DNA of 38,679 bases from Chara braunii (Eukaryota; Streptophyta; Charophyceae; Charales; Characeae), in assembly GCA_003427395.1 (NCBI GenBank), contig BFEA01000061.1, positions 2,397,946-2,436,624 on the forward strand, read 5' to 3'. Of the stretch, positions 21,348 through 30,552 are shown in pieces. The position numbers and the translations under genes are program-made. The first letter of the stretch is position 1; each line of letters begins with the position of its first letter. Under the pieces are notes generated by a model. It had not been told where the DNA came from. It saw only the letters and a program-made list of their open reading frames with translations, and ran no database searches.

Positions 21348-21396
21348 CCGGGGACTCACAATTCAACCCGGAGGAATCTCTGGCAGCATTAGCCAG
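21348..21396 (-). other. LINE-A2 3' UTR paired hairpins
   Basis: Hairpin I (21380-21396) has stem CTGGC/GCCAG and minus-strand loop TAATGCT. Hairpin II (21348-21371) has stem CCGGG/CCCGG with a 14-base loop containing GAATTGTGAG. Compared with LINE-A1, one stem-I pair has changed on both sides (C-G to T-A), keeping the stem. Confidence 0.7.
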
Positions 21397-21874
21397 TTTC
21401 GCTTTTGACGAGACCCGTATGGGACCCGAGAGATGCCTGTGTTTGCATGTGTCTCCTAATCCTCATCTACCACTCTATGACTGTTTCTAACTATCCAAGA
21501 CGCGTGTGTTGGAGGAGCTGTACTCTACTCGACGGTTCAAGCCTATTGTATGCTCCTACTCAATTCATCTAGACCTAGGGACAAGGGCTCAGGGCCAGGG
21601 GAAATGTGGGGGACAGTGAGCAGGGCTGGGAGCGGGGGAGGAGGGGGGGGTGGAGTGGGAGGAGGGGGTTTAGACTACTGAGGCTAAATGTGGGGTGCTT
21701 CTGAATTCCCGATATAGACCTAACGGCGGTCTGACCCGGTCTAATTCGACCAGGCGGAGCACGTCCTTGGGGAGGGACGGACACTCTTCACCCTCCCTAC
21801 CGCTTGCAGCTTACTGCAACTGCCCATTGAAACCGAGTGCCCTGGTTTAGAGAGGGGCGGGGGAAGGGTGATCT

Positions 21875-24800
21875 TTAAGTCAATGTGATAGCCATGGAGA
21901 AATGACCAGTTTGCCATTGAGAGTGACGGTCGCTAATCTGTTGTCTCTCGCCCAAGTCACGTGGAACCAACGTCTGCTTCTCTGATGTCGTCCCCTGCGT
22001 GCCTTCCTGATCCAATCTACTCTGATCATCATTCTGACCCATGCCTTGATCTTGTGAAGCATGGAGCTGTCGCTTGACCATTGTTGGCGGAAGATGATGT
22101 TGTTTCGATCTTCCCAGATGACCTAGATGATGATAGAGCGGATAACTTGAGCGACATAGCCTCTCCCGGTTCGTTGGAACCAGGTGCTAGGTATGCATCC
22201 ATGCAGAGCCCAGGCTTTGTCCCATGGGAGCAGATTGCCTACAAAGCTGAACCAGTGGCGTTCCCACCATTGCCAGATTCTCTTGGATGCGGGACAATCC
22301 CAAAAGAGATGCTCGAGGGTCTCTTCCTGTCTGTTTCCACAACGCTTGCACTTCGTGTCGACCTCCATTCCTCTTTCAAAAAGTGAAACAGCGGTGGGGA
22401 CGACTGTATGCGACACGAGCCAGGAGAGGCCTGCAAGCTTCTGGGAGGGCAGGATAGGTAGCTGTGCCCACACAATCCGTAGGTCTTGGTCTGAGACTGG
22501 ATGCAGATCTGGCAACTTGCGGTTGATGGTTATGGCTGCTGCTTCCGGGAGCGTTTTGAGCTGATTCAACAGGTGCCGCCCGGGCTTGGTGTTGTAATGA
22601 GCCAGTGGGGTTGTACGCTCTGCCGCGGTGTCCCAGTAGTGGCCCAGCGGGTCGATTCTCATCCGTGCCAAAGGCTGTCCCTTGAGCATTATGTCATGAG
22701 TGGGTTGGCCGTTGACACAGTTGGTATCGACTCCGATGAGTTGGGGTTGTTGATCCAGTCCTATTGCTGCTTGGAGGCAGAGTCTGTGCTGGGTGGGGGC
22801 CTCTCCCGTTAACGTCTAGAGCAGGGCTTGCCAGGTGTCCTCGTCTAGCTGCTGCAGAATCCGGCAGGCTGGTTTTGGTTCCTGGTCCCCCGTCAGCGTG
22901 TATCACTCCCCCACCACGAGATCCTTGGACTGCAGGAGCTGCACCCAATGCGGGGGGATGGCTTCCCGAATTTGTGCATATCTGTCTGCAATGTATTGGA
23001 TCCGCCACAGTTTAGGCTTTAACTTGTCTGTTTCCATCCAGTCCCCCTGATTTTCATACCAGAGGTCCTGAATCTTGGTTACTCTTTCGCACCACTTCCT
23101 TCCAAAGTTACCAAGGCGGTTCCGTGTCTGTTGATGATCAATACATTGTCAAAGATGTTCTGGCGGAGGACTTCCTCTCTCGTTGAGGGAGGCTTCTTGT
23201 GGTTCGGCAACAGGCTTTTTCAGGCTGTCCAGCAGGCCTTCGCAATCGGAGATTTCAGCTGTCTGTTGGAGAAGGAGGTCGTGAAGATACATGTCCAAAT
23301 GTCTTCCTTTCTTGTCAGCGAGAGTTCCTGTTGGAGAATGTACTCTAAGGTACCCATCCATGATCTGCGCTCCGTTTGGAGTGTGACTTTTAACAACCAT
23401 TTCATCATGGGTGCCACGTTCTGGTTCTTGGGGTCAATTATGCTTAGTCCCCCTTCCTGCTTGGTTATGCAGACCTTATACCATGCGCATTTGCTGATGA
23501 AGCGCTGATCCTCCTTTGCTGTCGGTTTCCAGAGATAGCGAGTTGCGTCTGTTGTTAGAGCCTTGATCGTGGGTTTGGCTAGTAGACAGACTGCTGCAAT
23601 GAACCACAGCTGGGCAAACACTGCTGCGGTTAGCAAGCTTGCTCTCCCCAACAATGATATGCCCGTTGCAGTTGTACATTTGTGAAGACAGGCTCTGGTA
23701 CGTGCTTGAAGAATGGACTGTTGCTTCGGTCTGGCGTCCCCAAGTGCAACCTGGACTCCTAGGTATCGCTCTGAGACGTCAGGGGGGATTCTCCTCATTC
23801 GCCGGTCCTGCCCTGCGAATTCATAGTCCTCGGGGAGGAAGTAGACCGACTTCTCCCAATTGACCTGGGCCTCCGATAGTGCAGCATACCTGTCCAACAG
23901 TGATTTAGCTTCTTGTGTTGATTCTGGTGTGGCCTCCACGACGAGCAGCAGGTCATCGACGATGGCACCCGTCCACAGCTGTTCCCCATTCCCCAAGTCT
24001 AGCCCTGGAATTCTTGATGAGGCTCGGAGCGAGTTCAAGAGGATTTCCATCTACAGTGTGAAGAGGAGGGATGCGAGCGGGCAACCCTGGCGGAGGGACC
24101 TTGTCAGGGAGAAGGAGGTGGATTGGAAACCATTGGCGTTTACTGTTGCTGTTGCGTCTATGTACAACTCCCTCACTGATTGTCGGAACTTTGGACCAAA
24201 GCCCATATGCTCGATCGTGGCCAATACGAAGGACCAGTTAGCACGGTCGTAGGCTTTCTCGAGATTGAGCATAGCGACGAGAACCTGTCTGTTCTCGCTT
24301 TGGATGATCTCAAGTGCACCTACGACCATCATGATATTCTCTGCGATCGAACGTCCTTGAACGAAGGCCCCTTGGTCTGAGTGGACCAGGTGAGGCAGGT
24401 GCGGGCCGAGTCTTCTAGCAAGCAGCCTGGCTAGGATTTTATATGATACATTGAGTCTGGAAATGGGTCGCCAATTCCGGATGTTGCACTTATCTCCCTT
24501 CTTGTAGATAAGGGTGATAATGCCCTTCTTCATGTCCTCAGTCAGCGTCCCTCCTTCCAGGATCCTGTTGTATAAAACCAGCAGCTCTGGACCAATGTAG
24601 CTCCACGTAGACTCGTTGAACTCTATTGGAAGACTGTCAGATCCGGGACTATTGCCGTGTGCCATGCTTTTGATTGCTGCCCACAATTCCTCGAGCGTGA
24701 AGGGTTCCTCCAACTTCTGGCTGCCCTCGGGAGAGAGCCTCACCGCTGTGTGCTGCCACAGGTCGTTCTCCTCTTTTAGCTGCTGCAGCGATTGGTCTGG

Positions 24801-25430
24801 TTCTCGCCTTGATGTGAGGATGTCGCGGAAGTAGACCAGGGCATAATCTCCTATTGAGTCTGATTTCCTTGCAGGCTCCGCTTCCGGGTAAAACGGGTGA
24901 TGGAGTTCTCTTATGAGCGCGTTCTGCCTCAGGGGGCAGATGTGTTGGAAGGTCTCCTTGGACATGCGGTCTGCGGTGATGAGTCCCTTCTCTTGGGCTT
25001 GTTGGGCCCAGATCACATGTTGTTCTACATGCATGTCCTCCAACTTCTGCAGCCAGCGGTCCCTTCTGTGCTGCCAATATAACTCCACCAGCGGTTGTGC
25101 CTCCAGCTCTGCTTCCGCTTCGGCTATCATCCTTCTACATTCATGCTCTTACTGCCTTCTGCCCCTTTCCTGGATTCTTGAGAACACATCTAGTGCCCTT
25201 GTGGTGATTCTGAAGCCTGTCTGAAGCCACAACTCCTCTGATTCAAAGGCGATCTTGTTTTGCTGCCAGTCCCTCCAGTGCGCAGCTACCCAGTCGAGGA
25301 TCTCCTGTTGGTTGAGCAGGTCGGTGTTGAGACGGAAGGTGCTTGGTCCCCTTTCCAACTGATTGGCTAGCTCGAAGGCTGCAACTAGGGGGCGGTGGTC
25401 TCAACAACTAGCTGGACACATCGGCCTTAT
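21875..25430 (-). pseudogene. LINE-A2 ORF2, EN-truncated, RT broken
   Basis: It begins inside the end of EN, with DHRPLVAAFELANQ (about 25408-25365) holding the catalytic Asp-His pair. The RT frame 25130-24051 includes SPGSDSLPIEFNESTW, NIRNWRPISRLNVSYKIL, SDQGAFVQGRS, LNLEKAYDRANW and TRSLRQGCPLASLLF. The motif A catalytic Asp is Asn (codon 24266-24264), so the RT would be dead even if translated. A TAG at 24053-24051 replaces the Gln of LINE-A1. The next frame (24050-23220) carries AIVDDLLLV, the DD motif. The finger CKRCGNRQEETLEHLFWDC with KRIWQWW lies at 22689-22123, and the C-terminus ends ISPWLSH near 21880. Several frameshifts separate these parts. It keeps Trp at 25130-frame position STW, where three other copies have a stop. 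Confidence 0.9.
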
Positions 25431-25484
25431 TGGAGCGTCTGCCGGACGGCATGGGCCCGTTAAAGCGCGGGGATTCCTAGATCG

Positions 25485-26272
25485 AACTCATCATGATACC
25501 ACCATAAGCAGTTTTGGCAAAAGGGGGTATCTTGATTTGCAAGCTAGATGCGCATATTTTGCCCAGTGGGCCGGCGGAGTACTATCCATTCCAGAAAGCG
25601 CTCCTTGGCAGATGGGTGGCAGTCGATCTTGACATTGCCTAACCTCGGTTCGTCTTCCCTCCTATCAGGGGGGTGCATGTGCAGAATCAGCCCAATCAGT
25701 TTGTTGACAGCATCCCGCAGGGAGAACATAGCTCCCAGGGGGACTCGCAAGGCTATGATGCGGTATCTGGCTTCGGCTATAGCGTCCCTGAGGTCATTGA
25801 GCTCCTGCTGCGTCATCCAGGGTCTGAATGTCACTCTCACAGGTTCTTGGCTGGTGGGGATGGAGTCTTGCCCTTTGGATATCATCCAGTGGGCAATTTG
25901 GGTTGTGTGTGCCACATATGACATTACATTTGGCCCTTCCCCATGCGTGCGGGCGCGTTTTTGTGAGGGATTGAAATTCGGATCTTCGAACCAGGCATCC
26001 TCGTATATTCTTATGAACTGCTCCTTCTGTGCTACCGAGAAGGTCTCCGCTCTGGATTCGAAGATGGCAATCACGGTTCGCTCCTTAAGCCAAGCTACGT
26101 CAACATCCTCACTGATGTTGAGATAGCCTATGCCATCAACAATTTCGATGTCCCCGTGTGAGAAAGAGGTTTCTAGGAAGAACCCATCATCATAATAGTT
26201 GTCCAATAAGGCTTTTATGCGGGGAAGGTCCCCGGGTTGGGCGTGGGGTGGTGGGCCCGGTCCTTGATCCAT
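25485..26272 (-). pseudogene. LINE-A2 ORF1, N-terminal half
   Basis: An uninterrupted 242-codon frame (26272-25544) aligns end to end with the start of LINE-A1 ORF1: IKALLDNYYDDGFF, WLKERTVIAIF, QFIRIYEDAW, THGEGPNVMSYVAH, ALRVPLGAMFSL, HMHPPDRR, RLGNVKID, FLEWIVL. After a TAG the same frame continues LANQDTPFCQNCLWWYHDEF, which is the first part of the CX2C...H knuckle. It then ends at the deletion junction, before the last Cys. The first half is better preserved than in LINE-A1 and supports treating the stops there as decay. The likely role is RNA binding by a DUF4283-like, RRM-type fold, assigned from motif layout only. Confidence 0.8.
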
Positions 26273-27386
26273 GAGTCTAAGTGCCTTTTGGAACTAAGGT
26301 TCTAAGTGACTATGTGCCCGCTCCTTGCTGTTTCAGGGCTCCTACACAGGGAATCCGACTCTAATTGGGGCTCTGACTGGGCCTAGGGAGGGAATGAAGA
26401 CTTAACCGGCTCTGTCGTCCGGTTAGCCTGATGGGGGGAGTGCCCAAGGAATCGACTGGGGGGGGAGGAGGAGACGGGGGGTGTATCTGCGTCTTACGGA
26501 GGGGGGGGTAGACAGCTGTTGTGGCAGCGAAGGGGGTTCGTTGGGCGTAGACTGAGTGTTGAGGGTGGAGGGTTGTGTGCCGGTGTGGTTGGGTGGAAGG
26601 GACGGGATCCGGGTTCTATCCGTAGATGTGGTGGAGGGTGGGGAGGTGTGTATGTGGGGGCTATCGGTTTAGAGGAGGGTGGTGCGTAAGATGGTGGGGA
26701 GGTGTAGACGGGGTTTGGGGCGGGGGAGCGTGGGTATCGGGGGGGGTGGGTGTACTAAGGTTGGGTATCGGAATGGGTTGAGGGGGCGGCAGCAGAGTGA
26801 TGGCACAAGTCGGGATCGGGTCCGTGAGGAGGAAAAATGCGATTTTCAACTCCTTTTCGCCACACAGGCTCTTGAAGTCGGAGACGAGAAGAAAATTTGC
26901 AAGTTGTTAGAGAATGCTTCTCAACACCTCCTGTCGAAAGTTGTTGAATCCCCAGCCTGCTACTCCGATGCTTTTAACACTCCTCGGCTGCGCTGTCGAC
27001 TTCGCTTTGAAATTTGGTGAGTGGAGGTAAGGTCAGGATGGACGGATGCTTGTCGTACCCTCAGGCGCGTTCGTCTTTTTCCATCCTTCTTTCACAAGTG
27101 CGTGCACTCTACAGTGCTGTGTGGCGAAGGGGGGGCAAACTGTCGAATGGAGGCTGTCGAATTTGTTCTGACAGCCGTCAAATTTTTTGGCCTTTCGATT
27201 GTGGTGTGGCGAGGCCCAAAATCTCCCCAGCCAGACTGCAACCTGGACTTGGCCCTGGGCTCTGTACATTCAGGCGCAAGACCAGCCACCTGCGCATCTG
27301 CACATCCAGGACTCCAGGTGCATATTGGGCTAATTTTTCACACTTGCAAACCTCAGCAGACTGTTTATGTGGATTTCTCTATATTA
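26273..27386. other. No gene recognised; G-rich plus strand
   Basis: 26450-26770 is strongly G-rich on plus and contains many GGGG runs. It could include a LINE-A2 5' UTR. No coding family was recognised up to the MITE at 27387. Confidence 0.4.
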
Positions 27387-28139
27387 GGGTGAGATCCCAC
27401 TGGCAAAGAGGATTGTAGTGTGTGTCTGAATGTGGACGTGTTTGAAGACGGGTGCGAAAAATTGTGGTTGATCTACTTTTCTGCATCTGTGTGTGGAACA
27501 CGTCCAGATTCAGACACTTAGGCCTGGACCCCACAGGGAAAAATCATGGAAAAACCGGTATGGATAAACTTTTCTCGGACTCCACTGGACAAATCAGGCC
27601 CTCCGGAAAGCCAACTTTAGGAGGGCGGGGAGGTTTTCCAGGACCCCATGCCTGGAAAACCGTAGCTGGGAATCCGAGATTTTGTGTTTTCACATTGGTT
27701 TCCGGTCGGAAAAGTGCCACGAGAGTAGTTTCCGTCGGAATTTTTGTGCCCTTCCCAGGAGTAGGGGGGGGGCGCATGTCCTTCGTTGGAAACTCGTCGC
27801 CGACCCGCTGGTCCATCCATAGTCCGAGCCGATCCAATCCCTGGTTCAATGGCCAGGGCAACGGACATGATGTTGTCATCCAATAGGGGGGGGCAACCAA
27901 AACAGGCGCAAGGCCCTTCAAACAGACATCAGTGACCACCATCCGGTCCATCTCCAGTTTCCAGCCTTTCGAAGCTCATGGAAACTGGCTTTTCCAGCCA
28001 CTCCGGTGGGGTCCCATCATTCCGCAGGCAAACTTTTCCAAACGCTCCTCCATGGAAACCCGAAACTGGGCACTTTTCCAACAGTTTTCCTGTGGGGCAA
28101 GGCCTTATTCCAATCCTCTTTGCCAGTGGGATCTGGCCC
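27387..28139. mobile_element. 753-bp TTA-flanked inverted-repeat element (outer)
   Basis: The 29-bp termini (27387-27415 and 28111-28139) share AGATCCCACTGGCAAAGAGG and ATTG as inverted repeats, with mismatches only near the outer edge (GGGTG versus GGGCC). TTA flanks both ends (27384-27386 and 28140-28142), the pattern of PIF/Harbinger MITEs. No transposase. It contains a second element with similar termini at 27521-28104. The right flank abuts an assembly gap. Confidence 0.85.
27521..28104. mobile_element. 584-bp TTA-flanked inverted-repeat element (inner, nested)
   Basis: The left end GGCCTGGACCCCACAGGG and right end, read inward as GGCCTTGCCCCACAGGAAAA, are imperfect inverted repeats with small indels. 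TTA lies at 27518-27520 and 28105-28107. Its termini resemble those of the outer element (GG.CC..A.CCCAC.GG pattern), so both probably used the same kind of transposase. Interior is rich in TTTTCC/GGAAAA motifs on both strands. Confidence 0.75.
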
Positions 28140-28142
28140 TTA

Positions 28143-28276
28143 NNNNNNNNNNNNNNNNNNNNNNNNNNNNNNNNNNNNNNNNNNNNNNNNNNNNNNNNNN
28201 NNNNNNNNNNNNNNNNNNNNNNNNNNNNNNNNNNNNNNNNNNNNNNNNNNNNNNNNNNNNNNNNNNNNNNNNNNNN
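28143..28276. other. Assembly gap (N run)
   Basis: 134 ambiguous bases between the MITE flank and a TC run. Other single ambiguous bases are at 9644, 10479 and 10488. Confidence 1.

Positions 28277-28346
<70 letters not shown>
28277..28346. repeat. (TC)n microsatellite
   Basis: TC dinucleotide run emerging directly from the gap. Its full length is unknown, and it probably caused the gap. Confidence 0.97.
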
Positions 28347-28348
<2 letters not shown>

Positions 28349-28621
28349 GTTCGTGCATGCATGCATACCATTTGAGCCAGCTGTATGTGGCATAAATAAA
28401 GCTAATGAGGACCCTGTCTTCCATATAAGGCATATACAAGTCAGCCACCAGGCAGGACAAAACTAGCCGCCTGTACGATCGACAATTGACATGAGAAATG
28501 TGGGCCAAAAAGGGCTTATAAAACTGTTTGCAGGCTCATATGGTGTGCCTTCCCTTTTCACTTTCAAGTTTCTGTTTTCATTTCCAACCTATCTTCAAAG
28601 TTAGACGCGGAAATCCAGAAC

Positions 28622-28720
28622 AAGAAAAAGCACCTCGCCAGCCAAAAGAAAAGAAAAAGCACGGCCAGCCAAAAGAAAGAAAAAGCACTGCACCAGGCAA
28701 AAGAAAATAAAAAGCGCCGC
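28622..28720 (+). repeat. A-rich ~26-bp minisatellite (about 3.5 units)
   Basis: Units of the form AGAAAAAGCAC followed by C/G-rich bases and CCAGCCAAAAGAAA recur about every 26-30 bp. The last unit decays to AAAGCGCC. Confidence 0.75.
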
Positions 28721-29072
28721 TCTGGTGTTTCGGCAAAGCTTGACGCTCAGGGGGAATCCACCTCGGCAAAAAGATGCTCAAATGTACAGGTGGTTTAAGG
28801 CCCATATGGCTGCCTATAGCACTAGACCTCCAGTGTTTCTCATTCATTCAGATGGCTCATCTTGCCCCACCCACAGGCCAACTTAATTGGATGGGACCTG
28901 CAGAATGACCCCCTCGGGGCGAACAACTCACCCACAAAACACAGCTATGGGTAATGATAAAAGCATACAACACGGGTGTGAGTGTGAGTGTGAGTGGGTT
29001 GTGTGTGGTGTGTGGGAGAGTGTTGGTGTTAGACACTGCTGTTATTTGGTTGGGGGTGGGGGACGATGAAAA

Positions 29073-29323
29073 GGGAGGTGCAGCTACTGGCAAAATGCTC
29101 GGTGTTTGCGTTAGCTGGACCCCCACAGGCGGCCCCACCCCAGCCCTGACCACCATGGTTGGGGCGGGGGGCAACATGCATCCCCTCTGATGGCTGGAGG
29201 GAGACAACAAAGCTATGTTCGCAGGGGTCCACTGTATAAGCCTTAGGAGTAGTGGTAGGTAGGTAGTGAAGGTGAATTGAAAAAAAATGAAAGATGATGA
29301 AAGATTTAAGAGAAGAATTTAGC
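29073..29323 (+). mobile_element. R2 dispersed repeat, copy B
   Basis: Same family and orientation as 12968-13253, with long nearly identical stretches. It lacks the poly(A) tail after AGCATAGTC. An S1 fragment starts about 12 bases downstream on the opposite strand. Confidence 0.8.
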
Positions 29324-29334
29324 ATAGTCTTAAG

Positions 29335-29410
29335 GATATACCCCTAGCTATATTCACAGGTGGCTCCGATCTATCGGTGGGGAGCATCACCTGCTGGAAA
29401 TCGGGTCCAG
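29335..29410 (-). mobile_element. S1 SINE-like element, partial copy d
   Basis: The minus strand carries GGGATGCTGGACCCGATTTC, CCAGCAGGTGATGCTCCCCA and CCGATAGATCGGAGCC, which match the S1 core. The terminal hairpin and A tail are not recognisable. The 5' S1 blocks are also weak, so this is a fragment. Confidence 0.65.
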
Positions 29411-29639
29411 CATCCCATGATAACATTCAAGGATGAGCACAGATAAAGGAGAATCCAAAGTTGCCTCTTCAGTCCCTTGGGACCGCCAGGTAAAACATCA
29501 GCACTAGCTACCACTGCCCCTCATAAGATTATCCTGAAACTGTCAATTCCCTTCCAAGCCAGAACATTGCATCTCTACAAGGGCAAGCTCAGAAGGAGGA
29601 CAGTCTACCATTCTCAATAAAAAAATACTGTCAGTGGCT

Positions 29640-29719
29640 GTCCTGCGTCAAGAAAGACTTCTTCTTCAGTGGTGGTCTTGCGTCAAGAAAGACTTCTTCT
29701 TCTTCTTCTTCTTCTTCTT
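29640..29719. repeat. Short tandem duplication plus (CTT)n
   Basis: GCGTCAAGAAAGACTTCTTC occurs twice, about 40 bp apart. The second copy runs into eight or more CTT units that join the poly(T) of S1 copy b. The CTT/GAA tract may have grown from the retroposon tail. Confidence 0.8.
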
Positions 29720-29976
29720 TTTTTTTTTTTTTTTTTTTTTTTCTTTTTTTTTTAACATCTGCGGGAGCCTACTATTGCAGGTGATACGAGCATCCCCCAA
29801 TAGTAGGACCCAGGTTGTAGATGGCTCCAATCTATTGGTGGGGAGCGGCACCTGCTGGGAACCGGGTCCAGCGTCCCACTTACAAAACTGGAGGAATTTG
29901 CATCCCACTTACAAGAGTGGAGAAAGTTGCATGAAGCAGAACAGCATTGATTGCCCTCGTCCAAGGGGATTGACTG
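29718..29976 (-). mobile_element. S1 SINE-like element, copy b
   Basis: The minus strand carries the S1 blocks in order: CAGTCAATCCCC, CAATCAATGCTG, GGGACGCTGG, CCAGCAGGTG, CACCAATAGATTGGAGCC. The terminal hairpin (29768-29807) has stem CCTACTATTG/CAATAGTAGG and inner loop CTCGTAT. Then GTT and a long A tail with one G follow (T-rich on plus, 29718-29753). The stem sequence differs completely from copy a while the fold is kept. A short internal duplication of CATCCCACTTACAA-like sequence lies between the 5' and core blocks. Confidence 0.78.
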
Positions 29977-30552
29977 TCTGCCTAATTATGGGCCATATCT
30001 TAAGACGGGTCCCTGCACCCCTACAGAGTGGCAGAACCCATCTCACTGCCTATCTACTTTCATCAAACCCGATGACCTTCTCGCCAGCTAATCCCTAAGC
30101 CCCCCCAAGCCTGAGAATGCCGATTTTTTTCCTGATTGAAGATTGAACAACACAAATCCAGCTACCCTTTCAGAATCTGTCCTTACCCTAGGATGTTCAC
30201 TCAGGCGAGCCATATCTATGTCCTACATTGTTTATTATCATTACGGGGAGAAAAGGAAACAATGGAAGTATTAACAGCACTCTCCCCACCACATCCCTAC
30301 ATAATTTTCATTATAAGCCTGACAGGGGCGGGAGGATAAGGATTCAAACCTGAAATGGTTCAACCATGGTGCCCTGATGGAGCTCCCTCTTCAGCAGGTA
30401 AAGGCCAATTCCTTCTGGGCTGAGGGGGATCTACACACCTGCTTGGCAAGGATCCTCACTGATTCCTCAGGAATGGGCTGTTCTGCATAGTTAACTGGTC
30501 CGAGCGCCCATGGTTAAGAGTTTGATCTAGGAAAAGAATTGAAGGTGGAATA
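29977..30552. other. No gene recognised upstream of LINE-B1
   Basis: No ORF1 of LINE-B1 is found here, so LINE-B1 seems 5'-truncated. At 30345-30395 the minus strand has a weak tRNA-like arrangement (GGTTTGAATCCT B-box-like), but the A box and spacing are poor. Confidence 0.4.

Larger units (their letters stand above)
21275..26272 (-). mobile_element. LINE-A2, internally deleted non-LTR retrotransposon
   Basis: Second minus-strand copy of the LINE-A family. It keeps the N-terminal half of ORF1, then jumps at about 25485-25430 directly to the last part of EN. It thus lacks the ORF1 C-terminal half and most of EN. RT, connection and finger regions follow, then the shared 3' UTR hairpins (21348-21396) and an A-rich tail (T-rich on plus from about 21275). 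The 5' end is set only by the ORF1 start. No target duplication was found. Confidence 0.88.

Noticed and set aside
13581-26272. Tandem LINE-A1/LINE-A2 as one composite LTR element
   Set aside because: There are no LTRs, integrase or protease. Each copy has its own 3' hairpins and A-rich tail and fits a separate non-LTR insertion.
27929-28508. Frames spanning the N gap and TC run
   Set aside because: They consist of unknown residues plus dinucleotide-encoded polymer.
12891-29210. Similar minus-strand 'proteins' at 12891-13109 and 28857-29210
   Set aside because: They are alike only because R2 DNA is repeated. The similarity continues beyond the stops and includes an A-rich tail on the other strand.
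30345-30395. Possible tRNA-like sequence on minus
   Set aside because: The B-box-like GGTTTGAATCCT is fair, but the A box is poor and the A-to-B spacing is too short.
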